Shown in pieces: positions 1-9,769 of a DNA stretch of 52,005 nucleotides; the stretch's first letter is position 1; each line of letters opens with the position of its first letter. Under the pieces are notes generated by a model. That model did no database searches. It saw nothing but the letters and a program-made list of their open reading frames with translations, and had not been told where the DNA came from. Both the position numbers and the translations under genes were made by a program. The stretch covers positions 1 through 52,005 of the forward strand of contig JBPCMN010000037.1 in NCBI GenBank assembly GCA_051002235.1, written 5' to 3'. This DNA comes from JBPCMN01 sp013695115. GTDB lineage: Bacteria > Actinomycetota > Acidimicrobiia > IMCC26256 > JACDBD01.

Positions 1-122
1 TTGAGGATCAGCAGTGCCCAGCATCATGACCTCGATTCGATCGCATGGGTCGAGTGTGACAACCCCAGCGTCAAATCGCGAGCACCCTCAGCCCTCGACG
101 TGCCGACTTTTTCGGCAGCCAC
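1..122. other. Left-edge intergenic stretch with a small hairpin
   Basis: No complete gene is seen. A 6-bp hairpin (TGCCGA 101-106 / TCGGCA 112-117, loop CTTTT) lies just past the stop of the minus-strand PIG-L gene and could be its terminator, although no clear U-tract follows. An ATG pair on the minus strand (start at 27 or 24) opens a frame that runs off the left edge (MMLGTADPQ...), so a minus-strand gene may begin here. Too little is visible to identify it. Confidence 0.3.
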
Positions 123-863
123 CTAGAGGTCGGTCAGCAACTTGAAGCTCTCCGCCCGGGCCAGGCCGGCGGGCGCGCCCGCGGCGGCAGCGTCGGCCCG
201 CACCCGAGCCGCGAACGCCTCCCGCTGGGCGTCGGCGTCAGGGGTGTCGGGGTCGATCTCCATGGTGTTGCGCCACTGGCTGCGGTGGCACAGGAGGGCG
301 TCGACCTTGGCGTCGAGGAAGGCGTCTACCCCTTCGTAGTGGTCGGGGACCTCGGCCTCGAACAGCAGGAGTCGTTCGGGCCGGTGCGGTCCCACCGCCT
401 GGTCGGGGAAGAAGTGGGGATCCCGAGCGGCGACGATCCCGTCGGTGACGAGGAAGCCGGCGGCCCGGTGGTCGGGATGCAGGCGGTAGCGCGCCCAGGG
501 GTCGTGGCCCAGCACCACGTCTGGGCGGACCGTCCGAATGACCTCGCACACCCGGGCCCGTTCCGCCCGCCCGTTCTCGAGCTCGCCGTCGACGAGGTCG
601 AGGAACAGCACCTCGGCGATACCGAGCACGGCCGCCGCCTTCTCCTGCTCGCGGCGTCGCTCGGCCACCAGGGCGGCCTGATCGGCGTCGGGGTCCCACG
701 AGCCCTTGGAGCCGTCGGTCAGCACGAGGAAATGGACGGACGCACCGGCGGCGGACCACTTCGCCAGGGTCGCGCCGCAGCCGAACTCGGTGTCGTCGGC
801 GTGCGCCCCGATCGCCAGCGCCGTCCCCGGCGCCGGCAGGTCCACCGAGAACTCCGCGCTCAC
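123..863 (-). CDS. PIG-L family deacetylase
   Basis: A 246-aa zinc-dependent amide deacetylase of the PIG-L/LmbE family, which removes acetyl groups from N-acetylated sugars or conjugates. The metal motif is AHADDTE (H21, D23, D24), a variant of the usual AHPDDE, and the second motif is LHPDHRAAG near residue 145. The GTG start overlaps the stop of cofC by 4 nt (GTGA), so it is the last gene of a coupled minus-strand operon. The frame stays open further upstream, but that part is only the antisense of cofC. The substrate is unknown. The actinobacterial paralogues MshB and Mca act on mycothiol intermediates, but the second PIG-L gene in this window (33584) matches Mca much better. Co-transcription with cofC makes a small-molecule role plausible (inference). 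Confidence 0.88.
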   Translation of the reverse strand: MSAEFSVDLPAPGTALAIGAHADDTEFGCGATLAKWSAAGASVHFLVLTDGSKGSWDPDADQAALVAERRREQEKAAAVLGIAEVLFLDLVDGELENGRAERARVCEVIRTVRPDVVLGHDPWARYRLHPDHRAAGFLVTDGIVAARDPHFFPDQAVGPHRPERLLLFEAEVPDHYEGVDAFLDAKVDALLCHRSQWRNTMEIDPDTPDADAQREAFAARVRADAAAAGAPAGLARAESFKLLTDL

Positions 864-1441
864 GACCAGTCGCGGACGCGGAGTTGCTCGAGATCGGCGG
901 GTACGTCCACGTCGAAGGCGAGGTCGGGGTCGCGCACCACCCGCACCTCCAGGCCCAGCCGGTCCGTCTCGGCGATGTGGCGCAGGAACGAGCCGGGGCC
1001 GTAGGCAAACCGGAACGGCACCGCGACCGGCACCGAGAGCACCGGCGTGCCGTCCTCGCGGTGGCAGGGGACCAGCGTCACCACCGGCTCGTCCCGGTCG
1101 CCTGCGACCCCCTCGAGCGTACGGGCGAACGGGAGATCGGCGTGGGCAATGACCGCCCGCACGCAACCACGCTCGGCCAGATGAGCGCGCCCGTCGGCGG
1201 CGGCGGCGTCGAGGCTGCCGGGGTCGGCAATCGTCGCGACACCGAGCTCGGCCGCCCACGCCTCGACTTCGGGCGCGCTGGTCACGACCACGACCGGGAG
1301 CTCGCCCGCGGCCGCGACCACACGATCCGCGAACCGGCGAGCCAGGTCGGTGCGTTCCGCGGCATCGAGCCGCTCGGCCAGGCGGGCGTTGCCCAGCGCG
1401 AATGCCCGCACCGGGACGACCACGCCGGCGCCACTGCTCAT
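860..1441 (-). CDS. cofC: CofC/FbiD-type 2-phospholactate/PEP guanylyltransferase
   Basis: A 193-aa nucleotidyltransferase of the CofC/FbiD family. It activates 2-phospho-L-lactate or phosphoenolpyruvate with GTP, the first committed step of coenzyme F420 side-chain assembly, in the cytoplasm. Evidence is the N-terminal signature (VVVPVRAFALGNARL), the central LPFARTLEG stretch in the usual acidic metal-site region, and the C-terminal FDVDVPADLEQL, typical of the family's 'DIDTPEDL' end. Length is normal at about 200 aa. The ATG overlaps the upstream stop by 4 nt, and its own stop overlaps the PIG-L start by 4 nt, so all are translationally coupled. Whether the substrate is phospholactate or PEP cannot be decided here; actinobacterial FbiD uses PEP. 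Confidence 0.85.
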   Translation of the reverse strand: MSSGAGVVVPVRAFALGNARLAERLDAAERTDLARRFADRVVAAAGELPVVVVTSAPEVEAWAAELGVATIADPGSLDAAAADGRAHLAERGCVRAVIAHADLPFARTLEGVAGDRDEPVVTLVPCHREDGTPVLSVPVAVPFRFAYGPGSFLRHIAETDRLGLEVRVVRDPDLAFDVDVPADLEQLRVRDWS

Positions 1442-1737
1442 TCGAGGACTTCGAACGTGCGCGTCACCGGCTCCTGTCGAAGGAGCTGGCGCACGCGCAC
1501 CAGGGACTCGGTGACGGCCCGCGAGCCGAGCGCCTTGTCCATGGCCGCGGTCGACGGCCAGCGGGAGATCACCAGGCCCTCGACCAGCCCGCCGGCGTTG
1601 GTCTCGGTGCTCACGAGGAGCTCGACCGACTCGCAGCCCAGCTCCTCGAACGCGGGCTTGATGTCCTCGACGAACATGCGCCGGACCTCGTCGCTGTCGG
1701 CGGGGTCGACCGCGGAGTAGAAGAAGCGGACGAACAC
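1438..1737 (-). CDS. Small antibiotic-biosynthesis-monooxygenase-like (ABM fold) protein
   Basis: A 99-aa protein resembling the dimeric alpha/beta-barrel ABM family: a beta-strand start (VFVRFFYSAV), a central ESVELLVSTETNAGGLVEGLVISRW and a C-terminal helical/strand end. The chosen GTG start (1737) lies 5 nt after the stop of the metallophosphoesterase gene; an in-frame CTG two codons upstream is possible. The stop overlaps the cofC ATG (ATGA). The family includes heme-degrading and quinone-forming oxygenases and many uncharacterised members. No catalytic residue can be named, so the enzymatic role is open. Confidence 0.65.
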   Translation of the reverse strand: MFVRFFYSAVDPADSDEVRRMFVEDIKPAFEELGCESVELLVSTETNAGGLVEGLVISRWPSTAAMDKALGSRAVTESLVRVRQLLRQEPVTRTFEVLE

Positions 1738-1742
1738 CGAGC

Positions 1743-2594
1743 TCAGGCCTGCCAACCCGATTTGGCGAACATGCCCTTGAGCTCGGGGCTGGTGGCGAGC
1801 CGCAGCTCGTCGCGGTCGAGCTGGCCCGCCAGCCGCTCGCCCTGCCCGGGGTACCGGAACGTCACCCGGATCACCTGGTCGTCGATCTCGATCACGTTGT
1901 ACGACGGGCGGACGAACCCCCGTAGCCGGTGCGACGACACCGTGCCCGAGTTGACGATCAGCACGCCGTTCAGGAGCCAGACGAACGGGACGTGCTTGTG
2001 CCCCGACAGCACCATGTTCACGCCGCACTCGGGCAGCAGGGCCAGCACGTCGCCGGCGTCCCAGACCGTGTTGCGCTCCCGGCCGGTACCGGGGACGGGC
2101 ACGAGATGGTGGTGCAGCGCCATCACCTTGAGGTCGACGTCCGCCTCGAACTGCTTGCGGATCCACGAGTAGCGCTCGCGTCCGATCTCACCCTCGGCGA
2201 GGTCGGGCTTGGTCGAGTCGAGGGCGACGAGCGTGACCGAACCGGGCGCGCGTGGGAGGCCGGTGGTCAGGCGGAGGACCCGGTCGCCCTTCTCCTCGAC
2301 GTCGCCGACACCGAAGGTGTCCCGGAAGTGCAGGTAGCCCACGTTCTTGGCGTCGTGGTTGCCGGGGATTATGACCGTGGGCAGACCCGACGCCAGGATC
2401 GGCTCCAGGTGGTGTTGCGCGTCTCTGAACTCGTGCGCGTACCCCTCGGCGGTGAGGTCGCCGCCCACCACCACGACGCCGGGAGCGAGCGCCATGACCT
2501 CGCTCACTGCCGCTTCCATCAGGTCGGCGTCGAAGTAGGGCGAGCCGCAATGGAGATCGGAGAGTTGCGCGATGACGAACGAGTCGCGACGCAT
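1743..2594 (-). CDS. Calcineurin-like metallophosphoesterase
   Basis: A 283-aa binuclear metallophosphoesterase with all expected motifs: SDLHCG (D13, H15), GGDLT (D46), GNHD (N79, H80), HHH (161-163) and GHKH (198-201). The pattern is that of the class III cyclic-nucleotide phosphodiesterase-like (CpdA/Rv0805-like) group, so hydrolysis of a cyclic nucleotide or phosphodiester is plausible; a class III cyclase is encoded 30 kb away (32436). First gene of the four-gene minus-strand operon ending in the PIG-L deacetylase. It is divergent from plsC; the 21-bp gap carries a palindromic GCATATGC with TAGCAT as a possible -10. Confidence 0.88.
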   Translation of the reverse strand: MRRDSFVIAQLSDLHCGSPYFDADLMEAAVSEVMALAPGVVVVGGDLTAEGYAHEFRDAQHHLEPILASGLPTVIIPGNHDAKNVGYLHFRDTFGVGDVEEKGDRVLRLTTGLPRAPGSVTLVALDSTKPDLAEGEIGRERYSWIRKQFEADVDLKVMALHHHLVPVPGTGRERNTVWDAGDVLALLPECGVNMVLSGHKHVPFVWLLNGVLIVNSGTVSSHRLRGFVRPSYNVIEIDDQVIRVTFRYPGQGERLAGQLDRDELRLATSPELKGMFAKSGWQA

Positions 2595-2603
2595 CTACCT
2601 GCA

Positions 2604-2610
2604 TATGCTA
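2604..2610. promoter_or_regulatory. Shared divergent -10 region
   Basis: TATGCT (2604-2609) lies 6 nt before the GTG of plsC on plus, the leaderless spacing seen across this window. The overlapping TAGCAT read on minus (2610-2605) lies 10 nt before the metallophosphoesterase ATG. One short palindrome could therefore serve both directions. Confidence 0.5.
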
Positions 2611-2615
2611 CTGCC

Positions 2616-3325
2616 GTGGAGCTCTTGTACGGTCTCGCTCGCAACGCCCTGCTCCCGCCGCTCCACTTCGGGATCCGCTGGACCGTCGACGGTGCGCAGC
2701 GCATCCCGGTACGAGGGCCCGCGATCCTCGCCAGCAACCACATCTCGTACCTCGATCCGCTGGTGCTCGCCTACGTCGCCGACCGCCGCCACCGGAAGGT
2801 GCGTTTCCTCGCCAAGGCGGAGCTGTTCGACAAGCGCGGCCTCGGTTCGGCCCTGCGCGCCATCCACCAGATCCCGGTCGAGCGGGGCAAGAGGGGCGCC
2901 GCCGGCTCGCTGACGCACGCCGTGGATGCGCTGGAGCGCGGGGAATGCGTGACCGTGTTCCCGGAGGGAACGATCTCGCTCGACCTCGAGCCGATGGTCG
3001 GGAAGTCGGGAACCGCCCGGCTGGCGGCGGCGTCCGGTGTGCCGGTGACGCCGATCGGCCTGTGGGGCACCCAGCGCATCCTGTTCAAGGGGCGCAAGCC
3101 CCGGTGGCGCGGGGGCGTCGCCGAAACGGTCGTGATCGGCGACCCGGTGCGTGTCGGTCCGGGCGAGAACGTGTACGTCGCCACCGACCGGATCATGGCC
3201 GCCATCTGCGCCTGCGTCGCCCGAGCCCGCGAGCTGTACCCGCAGCGGCCGCGCCTCGGTGACGACGGCTGGTGGGTCCGCCCACCCGAGACCGCGCGGG
3301 TGCGGTCGGCACGGAGCCGAGCGGC

Positions 3326-3329
<4 letters not shown>
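2616..3329 (+). CDS. plsC: 1-acyl-sn-glycerol-3-phosphate acyltransferase (PlsC family)
   Basis: A 237-aa acyltransferase that transfers an acyl chain to lysophosphatidate at the membrane. Catalytic HX4D is NHISYLDP (H42, D47), and the substrate motif is FPEGTIS (115-121); VPVTPIGLWGT is the usual fourth block. The GTG start sits 6 nt after TATGCT and excludes the long antisense extension of the same frame. The stop overlaps the gpsA ATG (ATGA). PlsC and GpsA act in consecutive parts of phosphatidic acid synthesis, so the pairing is functional. Confidence 0.88.
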
Positions 3330-4332
<1,003 letters not shown>

Positions 4333-4336
<4 letters not shown>

Positions 4337-5367
4337 TCATCGGCACGCTGGGGTCGCCGAGCCGAGCGCGGGTCGACGCGCGCGGTTCTCTCACCGCGGA
4401 GCGGGCGCGCTGGGAGCTCGACTGGTGGATCGGCGCCGAGGATCGGCGTCACGTCCCTGCCGACGAGGCGGCGGTGCGCCAGACTCGCCTCGGCGCGGCC
4501 CCGGTCGCGCAGACCGCGATGCGCGTGCCGGGTGGGGACGCGGTGCAGCGGGTCTACGCCGTCGGTGGGCGCGACGACGTCGTGGTGATGGAGGTCGAGA
4601 ACGCGTCGCCGGTGCCGTTCGCGGTCGGGTTCGTGGCTCGCGGTCGGCCGGAGCTGCTCCTGCCCCGGCCACCGTTGCGGCGGGAGCCGGACGATGGCGG
4701 CGAAGTACTCGTCTACCCGGTGGCCCACCGAACCGTGCGCCGGATAGCGGTCTCACTCGGCGCGCGCTCGAGTTCGGTGGAGGTCGACGCCCTGCCCGGT
4801 GCCGACAGTGTGGTCAGGGGCTGGGAGGCGCAGCTCGGGCGGGGGATGCGGGTGGAGCTGCCCGACGAGCGCGTCCAGCGGGCCGTCGACGCCGCCCGCG
4901 CCGACGCGCTGCTCGAACGCGATGCCGCCGCGCTCGAGGACTGGGGCTTCGACGACGAAGCGGCCACGGCCTGGGCGTCGCTCTCGTTCCGCGGCCGGCG
5001 CCGGGCCCGCCGTCGCCCGGCGCGCCCGCCCGGCTGGGACGACGTCGAGGCGCTGCTCGATGGGACGGGCGCCGGCTTCCTGCTCGCGCTGCGGTCCGTC
5101 CTCGTGCACGAAGCCGGCGACACGATCTCGCTGCTTGCCAAGCTCCCGTCGTCGTGGCGCGGAGGCAATCTGGAGGTCCACGAGGCACCGACGCGTGCCG
5201 GCGGGCGCGTCTCCTACGCGGTGCGCTGGCACGGCGAGCGCCCGGCGTTGCTGTGGGAAGTCGAGCGAGCGGGCGTGCGCCTGCGGGCACCGGCGCTGGA
5301 CCCCGAGTGGTCGACCACCGAGCGGCGGGGTGAGGCGCTCCTGGCTCCGGCGAACGCGGCGGTCTGA
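4333..5367 (+). CDS. Uncharacterised protein, third gene of the plsC-gpsA operon
   Basis: A 344-aa protein whose function I do not recognise. The GTG overlaps the gpsA stop (GTGA), so it is translationally coupled to it. The N-terminal half looks beta-rich (a start around IGTLGSPSRARVDARGSLT, then short strands such as DDVVVMEVENASPVPFAVGFV), the middle is helical and Arg-rich, and the C-terminal part is again beta-like with YAVRWHGERPALLWEVE. No signal peptide or membrane segment is seen. The beta-sandwich look and the convergent GH38 gene suggest carbohydrate binding, but that is speculation. Confidence 0.75.
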
Positions 5368-5390
5368 TGGCGACCGCTGAGGAGCTGAGC

Positions 5391-8171
5391 TCAGTCGAGC
5401 CGTAGCGTCGCGATCTGGCACGGGCGCAGCGACACCGCGCCCTCGAACGGCTCGACCGGCCGGCCCAGCAGGTCGACGACCCATCCGGTGGCGGGGGCGC
5501 CGTCCCGGTCGAGCTCGGCGGCCACCGGCTCGGGCGCGGGGTTGAAGATCCGAACGAGCAGCCCGCCGGGCTCACGTGTGACCGCAGAGACCTGCGCGTC
5601 CCGCACCGCCAGCGCCTGCCCGGTCGGGGTCCGGGCGGCGCCGGCCACGCCGCCGCCCCGGGCGCGCTCGAGCGGGACGAGGAACTCGTCCGCAGCCTGG
5701 TGGAGGTCGGCGGCGCGCCAGTCGCCCGGGTGCGGCAGCACCGCGTACTCCAGCGCCCGGGCACCCTGCACCTGTGCGCCCTCGACCGGCATCGGTGGGC
5801 CGGCGGGGTCGGGACGGAGCGGGAGCGCGATGCGCGACAGGTAGCCGGTCGCGCGCATCAGCGTGAGAGCGAGCTCGTGGCTGTCGTCGACCACCTCGTA
5901 CTCGAGCAACCCGTCGTGGAGCAGCGCCAGCCCGGCGCTCCCATCGAACGCGTCGACGAAGCGCCGCGACACGAACGTCGGGAGGCCGACCTCACCGGGA
6001 CCGCCTTCGACGGTCAGGCTCCGGTGCACGACCGCGAACGCGCACTCGGCGTCGGACCCGTCGACCGCGCCCGCCAGTGGGAAGTGCGCCCGGAGGCGAT
6101 GGTCGCGGCAGATGTTGTCGAACTCGGTGCGGACCCGGAGGAACCGCTCACCGGTGCGGAGCTCGAGCGTCGTCCGCACCGGCACCAGAACGGTTTCGTC
6201 GCTGCGGCGGGAGCACGCGATCGCGTCGCCGACTGCGTGCGTCGGCCAGCGGTAGGTGGCCTCGACGAGCACCCGGGCGCGCACCGGGCCGGTTTCGAGC
6301 GTGGTGACCGTCACTGACTCGGGCCGGTCGACGAGGAGGTCCTCCTCGGTCGGGGGCGAGTAGTTGTAGGTATCGCCCCCGTCGCCGCCATCGACCAATC
6401 GGCCCAGGTCGGGGAGCGAGAGCCCGTCGACGGAGTCGACCGTGAACGTCGCGGTGGTGCGGTCGACCGTGACCGTGAGGTGCTCGTTGGCGAGGGCGAC
6501 GGTTCCTTCGCCTGTCCTTGGAGAGGTGGCGGGACCGGCGGTGACAGCGGTGGCGGGGCTCTCGCCGTCGACCGGCCGGTACGAGCGCCAGCCGAAGCCG
6601 GGGACGGCGTCGGCGGCGAACACCACGTCGCGCGCTCGGGGCAGCTGCACCCGGAACCGCACGGTGGCGCCGGCCTCGCCCAGCGCCAGCACCTCCTCCC
6701 GCACGGCCTCGAGGTCGGCGGCGGGCTCGCCGCGCGGGACGCCGTCGAACACGAACTCGACGAGCCCGTCGTCGTGGTCGACCCGCTCGTAGCCGCCGAC
6801 CCGGGTACCGGCGAATTCGGGACCGCGCATCATCTCGAGCACCCACCGCACCTTCTGACCGGTGACCGTGGCGGTGAAGCCGTCGCCGCCGATGACCCCG
6901 ATGACCTGCGCCGGACAGGCGGCGCCGTCGTCGGTCGCGGCGAAGTGGACTGGCCCCTCGCCGGGCACGAAGCCCCGGATCAGTCCGCCCCGATCGGCGG
7001 GGGTCGGGTTGGCGACCACCGTCGACGATGCCGGCGCGTCGATCTCGGCCGCCAGGGCGTGGAGTGCGTCGCGGGTGAGCGCGTCACCGATCTGGCGCGC
7101 TTCGTAGTAGCGCACGAGGACCTGTTCGACGACCTCGTCGTCGCTGCAGGCGCACGAGGAGTCGTGGGCGCTGTTGAGGACGAGGTTGCGCCACGCGACG
7201 TCGAGGAGCCCTCCCGGGTAGTCGTCGGCGGGAAGGAGCAATGCCGATAGCGGCTCGGCTCGCCGCTCCAGCGCGCGTTCGGCAGCGGCGCAGGCCTGGT
7301 GGACGTCGACCCGGTTCGACGCCACTCCCATCAGCACGTTGGCCCGAGCACCGGAGCGCAGCTCGCCCAACCACGTCGTGAGTTTGTCGGTCGGCTGGTC
7401 GGCCAGGTACTCGGGGAGCGACGTCACCACGAACCGGTAGTCGTCCTGGATCTCGTTGGCCTCGGCGACCACGCGACCGAGCCAGGGCTGGGGGAGCTGG
7501 TGGTCGGTGCCGTTCATCAGAAGGAGCGCGCCGCCGGGGAGCGCGGCCGGACCGAGCTCGAGCTCGTAGCTGCGGGCGCGGGCAACGAGGGCCTTGGCGT
7601 CGTCGGGCAGGTCGCGGCCGTTCGAATACGAGCCGTACAGGTACTCGGCCCGTACCCGCGAACCGTCCGGCGCCTCCCACCAGAACGCGGTCTGGGTGAC
7701 GGCCGACGGCACGCCCCGCCACACGACCGCGTGCTCGAGCCCGGCGAGGCGCAGGATCTGCGGCATCTGGGCCACGTGCCCGAACATGTCGGGCAGGTAC
7801 CCGACTGGCATCGCTCCACCCAGCTCGGTGGCGCGCGCGACCCCGGCTTGGAGGTCGCGCACGATCGTCTCGCCCGAGACCATGAACTCGTCCATGAGGA
7901 TCATCCACGGGCCGACCGACAACCGGCCGCTCGCCGCCAGTCTCCGGAGCGCGGGAGCGGCCTCGGGCCGGATCTCGAGGTAGTCGTCGAGCACTGCGGT
8001 CTGGCCGTCGAGCATGAACCGGGCGTACGACAGGTCGCGCTCGAGCAGCGGCAGCAGCTCGTCGAGCAGCCGGACGAGCTGCACCCGGAACGCCTGGAAC
8101 GGCGCGTACCACTCGCGGTCCCAGTGCGTGTGCGGAACGATCCCGACAGTGCGGGGTGCGGAGCCGGACAT
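5391..8171 (-). CDS. Glycoside hydrolase family 38, MngB-like (alpha-mannosidase / mannosylglycerate hydrolase)
   Basis: A 926-aa GH38 enzyme. Zinc ligands are expected in HTHWD (H16, D18) and in NSAHDSSCACSD near residue 345; the nucleophile is D128 in YLPDMFGH. The blocks LDGQTAVLDDYLEI, GPWMILMDEF, VVWRGVP, NGTDHQLPQP and YNYSPPTEEDLLV line up with E. coli MngB (2-O-mannosylglycerate hydrolase) as I remember it, rather than with Golgi-type enzymes. The ATG at 8171 follows TATCCT by 7 nt, and a very long upstream frame extension is only antisense of the phosphoesterase gene. No signal peptide, so probably cytoplasmic. Substrate (mannosylglycerate or an alpha-mannoside) is inferred from family. 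Confidence 0.88.
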   Translation of the reverse strand: MSGSAPRTVGIVPHTHWDREWYAPFQAFRVQLVRLLDELLPLLERDLSYARFMLDGQTAVLDDYLEIRPEAAPALRRLAASGRLSVGPWMILMDEFMVSGETIVRDLQAGVARATELGGAMPVGYLPDMFGHVAQMPQILRLAGLEHAVVWRGVPSAVTQTAFWWEAPDGSRVRAEYLYGSYSNGRDLPDDAKALVARARSYELELGPAALPGGALLLMNGTDHQLPQPWLGRVVAEANEIQDDYRFVVTSLPEYLADQPTDKLTTWLGELRSGARANVLMGVASNRVDVHQACAAAERALERRAEPLSALLLPADDYPGGLLDVAWRNLVLNSAHDSSCACSDDEVVEQVLVRYYEARQIGDALTRDALHALAAEIDAPASSTVVANPTPADRGGLIRGFVPGEGPVHFAATDDGAACPAQVIGVIGGDGFTATVTGQKVRWVLEMMRGPEFAGTRVGGYERVDHDDGLVEFVFDGVPRGEPAADLEAVREEVLALGEAGATVRFRVQLPRARDVVFAADAVPGFGWRSYRPVDGESPATAVTAGPATSPRTGEGTVALANEHLTVTVDRTTATFTVDSVDGLSLPDLGRLVDGGDGGDTYNYSPPTEEDLLVDRPESVTVTTLETGPVRARVLVEATYRWPTHAVGDAIACSRRSDETVLVPVRTTLELRTGERFLRVRTEFDNICRDHRLRAHFPLAGAVDGSDAECAFAVVHRSLTVEGGPGEVGLPTFVSRRFVDAFDGSAGLALLHDGLLEYEVVDDSHELALTLMRATGYLSRIALPLRPDPAGPPMPVEGAQVQGARALEYAVLPHPGDWRAADLHQAADEFLVPLERARGGGVAGAARTPTGQALAVRDAQVSAVTREPGGLLVRIFNPAPEPVAAELDRDGAPATGWVVDLLGRPVEPFEGAVSLRPCQIATLRLD

Positions 8172-8178
8172 CGCCACC

Positions 8179-8184
8179 AGGATA
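8179..8184 (-). promoter_or_regulatory. Candidate leaderless -10 of the GH38 gene
   Basis: TATCCT on minus, 7 nt before the ATG at 8171, in the 20-nt gap after the phosphoesterase gene. It could give the glycosidase its own transcript. Confidence 0.4.
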
Positions 8185-8191
8185 CGGGCGC

Positions 8192-9706
8192 TCAGGTCGA
8201 GGTCCCCGCCCACTCCCTTGCCATTGCGCTCGGGCGCACTTTGTAGCCCATCCGCTCGAACCACCCCTCGTCCATGGCGACCTCGAAGCTGTGCTTCTCG
8301 ATCGCGGCCGGGGCGGGCACGGTTGCGGGTGTCACGGGCACCGGCGGGGTCGGGGGCGGCAGGGGCGGCCCGCCGTCCTGGGTGCAGATCGGGGACGGCT
8401 CGCCGATGGGGACGTCGAGATCGAAGCCGACGTCGCGATCCGGTTCCTCGCCCAGCAGGCTGGCACCGAGGTTGCGGGCGTTGCGGTCGCGCGACGTGAG
8501 GAACCAGGTGTCGCCGTCCTTGCCGGGCCCGCGCGCCGGCGCCCCCAGGAAGCGCCACTCGAGGAAGCGCAGCACCGAGGTGTGGTCGTACAGGTGGTGG
8601 TCGACGAAGCCGCGCCGGGCGTACGGCGACGCGATCACCGCGGGGACGCGGAATCCGGCCTGGCCGAAGTTGTCGGCGTCGACGGGGTTGGCCAGGTCGT
8701 CGGGGAGGATCGGGGGTGGGACGTGGTCGAAGAACCCGCCCCACTCGTCGTACGTGACGATGAACGCGCCCCGTTTCCAGTGCTTCGACTCCGCGAACGC
8801 CTGGAACACGTCGCGCAGGAAACGCTGCCCGGCGCGGATATCGGCACGGGGATGGTCGTCGGTCCGGTTGGCGGTGAGAAAGGCGGGGTCGACGAACACG
8901 ACGTTGGGGAGCGTTCCCGCCGCCGCGTCGCTGAAGTAGGCGTCGATCGGGTTGTTGTAGGCGAGCAGTCGGTCGCCCCAGAGTGCGATGACGGGAAGGT
9001 CGGTGCCGTAGTACTTCGCCGGAACGCCGGCTACGCCCAGCCGGTCCCAGATCGACGCGAACGGGTACCCGGCGGTGTCGGCGGGCACGACGTTGACCTT
9101 GTAGCCGCCCGACTGCGCCGCATGGAGGTAGGCCCGGTTCGGGTACGTCGGGCCCAGTACCGACGCGTGCCATTGGTCGAAGACGGTGAACTCGCGGGCG
9201 AGCTCGCCCAGGAACGGCAGCGCGTCGCGTTCGTAGTAGCTCAGGGCGTAGATGTCGTTCGCGGCTCCGGCTCCGAGGAAGCCGAAGTCACGCTGGGCCC
9301 GGCCCTGATCCCATTGGTGACCGGGATCCAGGTGACCGCAGCCGCGGTAGGGGTTCGGCTCCCCGGTCTGGGTGAGCCACGGCGCGGTCTCGAAGACTGA
9401 GCCGTCGGGGGCGGCGAACTCCTGGCGCTGGTTGCCGTCGACGCGGAATCGGCGGCCGTAGCGCTCCTTGCCCCGCTCGACGTAGCGCTCGTCGTCGGCC
9501 AGCCAACCCAGGTAGTGGTCAAACGACCGGTTCTCCATCATCGCCACGACGACCGTGTCGATCGGAGCGTCCTTCGCGGAACCGTCGAGCAGACCGCGCG
9601 GCTCGTCCTCCCCGCGGGTTCGTCGGCCACCGAGCAGGGTCGGCCCGCCCAGCAGCAGCCCGCCGCCGAGGAGCCCGGTGCGCTGGAGGAACTCGCGGCG
9701 GTCCAT
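8192..9706 (-). CDS. Tat-exported phosphoesterase (phospholipase C / acid phosphatase family)
   Basis: A 504-aa secreted phosphoesterase of the family containing bacterial phospholipase C and AcpA-like acid phosphatases. The N-terminus has a twin-arginine signal (RREFLQRTG, then a Gly/Leu-rich hydrophobic run to about residue 28), so it is exported folded. The catalytic block MMENRSFDHYLGW lies near residue 56, followed by GPTYPNRAYLHAAQSGG, YDEWGGFFDHVPPP and HTSVLRFLEWRFLG, all typical. Start is an ATG; the divergent membrane sulfatase begins 63 nt away. The substrate (phospholipid or another phosphoester) is not predictable. Confidence 0.88.
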   Translation of the reverse strand: MDRREFLQRTGLLGGGLLLGGPTLLGGRRTRGEDEPRGLLDGSAKDAPIDTVVVAMMENRSFDHYLGWLADDERYVERGKERYGRRFRVDGNQRQEFAAPDGSVFETAPWLTQTGEPNPYRGCGHLDPGHQWDQGRAQRDFGFLGAGAANDIYALSYYERDALPFLGELAREFTVFDQWHASVLGPTYPNRAYLHAAQSGGYKVNVVPADTAGYPFASIWDRLGVAGVPAKYYGTDLPVIALWGDRLLAYNNPIDAYFSDAAAGTLPNVVFVDPAFLTANRTDDHPRADIRAGQRFLRDVFQAFAESKHWKRGAFIVTYDEWGGFFDHVPPPILPDDLANPVDADNFGQAGFRVPAVIASPYARRGFVDHHLYDHTSVLRFLEWRFLGAPARGPGKDGDTWFLTSRDRNARNLGASLLGEEPDRDVGFDLDVPIGEPSPICTQDGGPPLPPPTPPVPVTPATVPAPAAIEKHSFEVAMDEGWFERMGYKVRPSAMAREWAGTST

Positions 9707-9756
9707 GCGGCACGTTTTCTAGCGCGAACCGAGCCGACAGGCTCAGCGCTCGGCGG

Positions 9757-9762
9757 TACATT
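9757..9762 (+). promoter_or_regulatory. Candidate leaderless -10 of the membrane sulfatase gene
   Basis: TACATT, 7 nt before the ATG at 9770, in the short divergent gap with the Tat phosphoesterase. Confidence 0.45.
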
Positions 9763-9769
9763 TCGCGCA

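Noticed and set aside
285..1720. Plus-strand ORFs across the cofC/PIG-L operon
   Set aside because: Compositional shadows; the minus-strand frames have recognisable motifs and overlapping starts and stops.
8172..9173. Long in-frame extension of the GH38 gene (to 1260 aa)
   Set aside because: The extra part is Arg/Pro-rich antisense of the Tat phosphoesterase; the GH38 domain begins right after the ATG at 8171.
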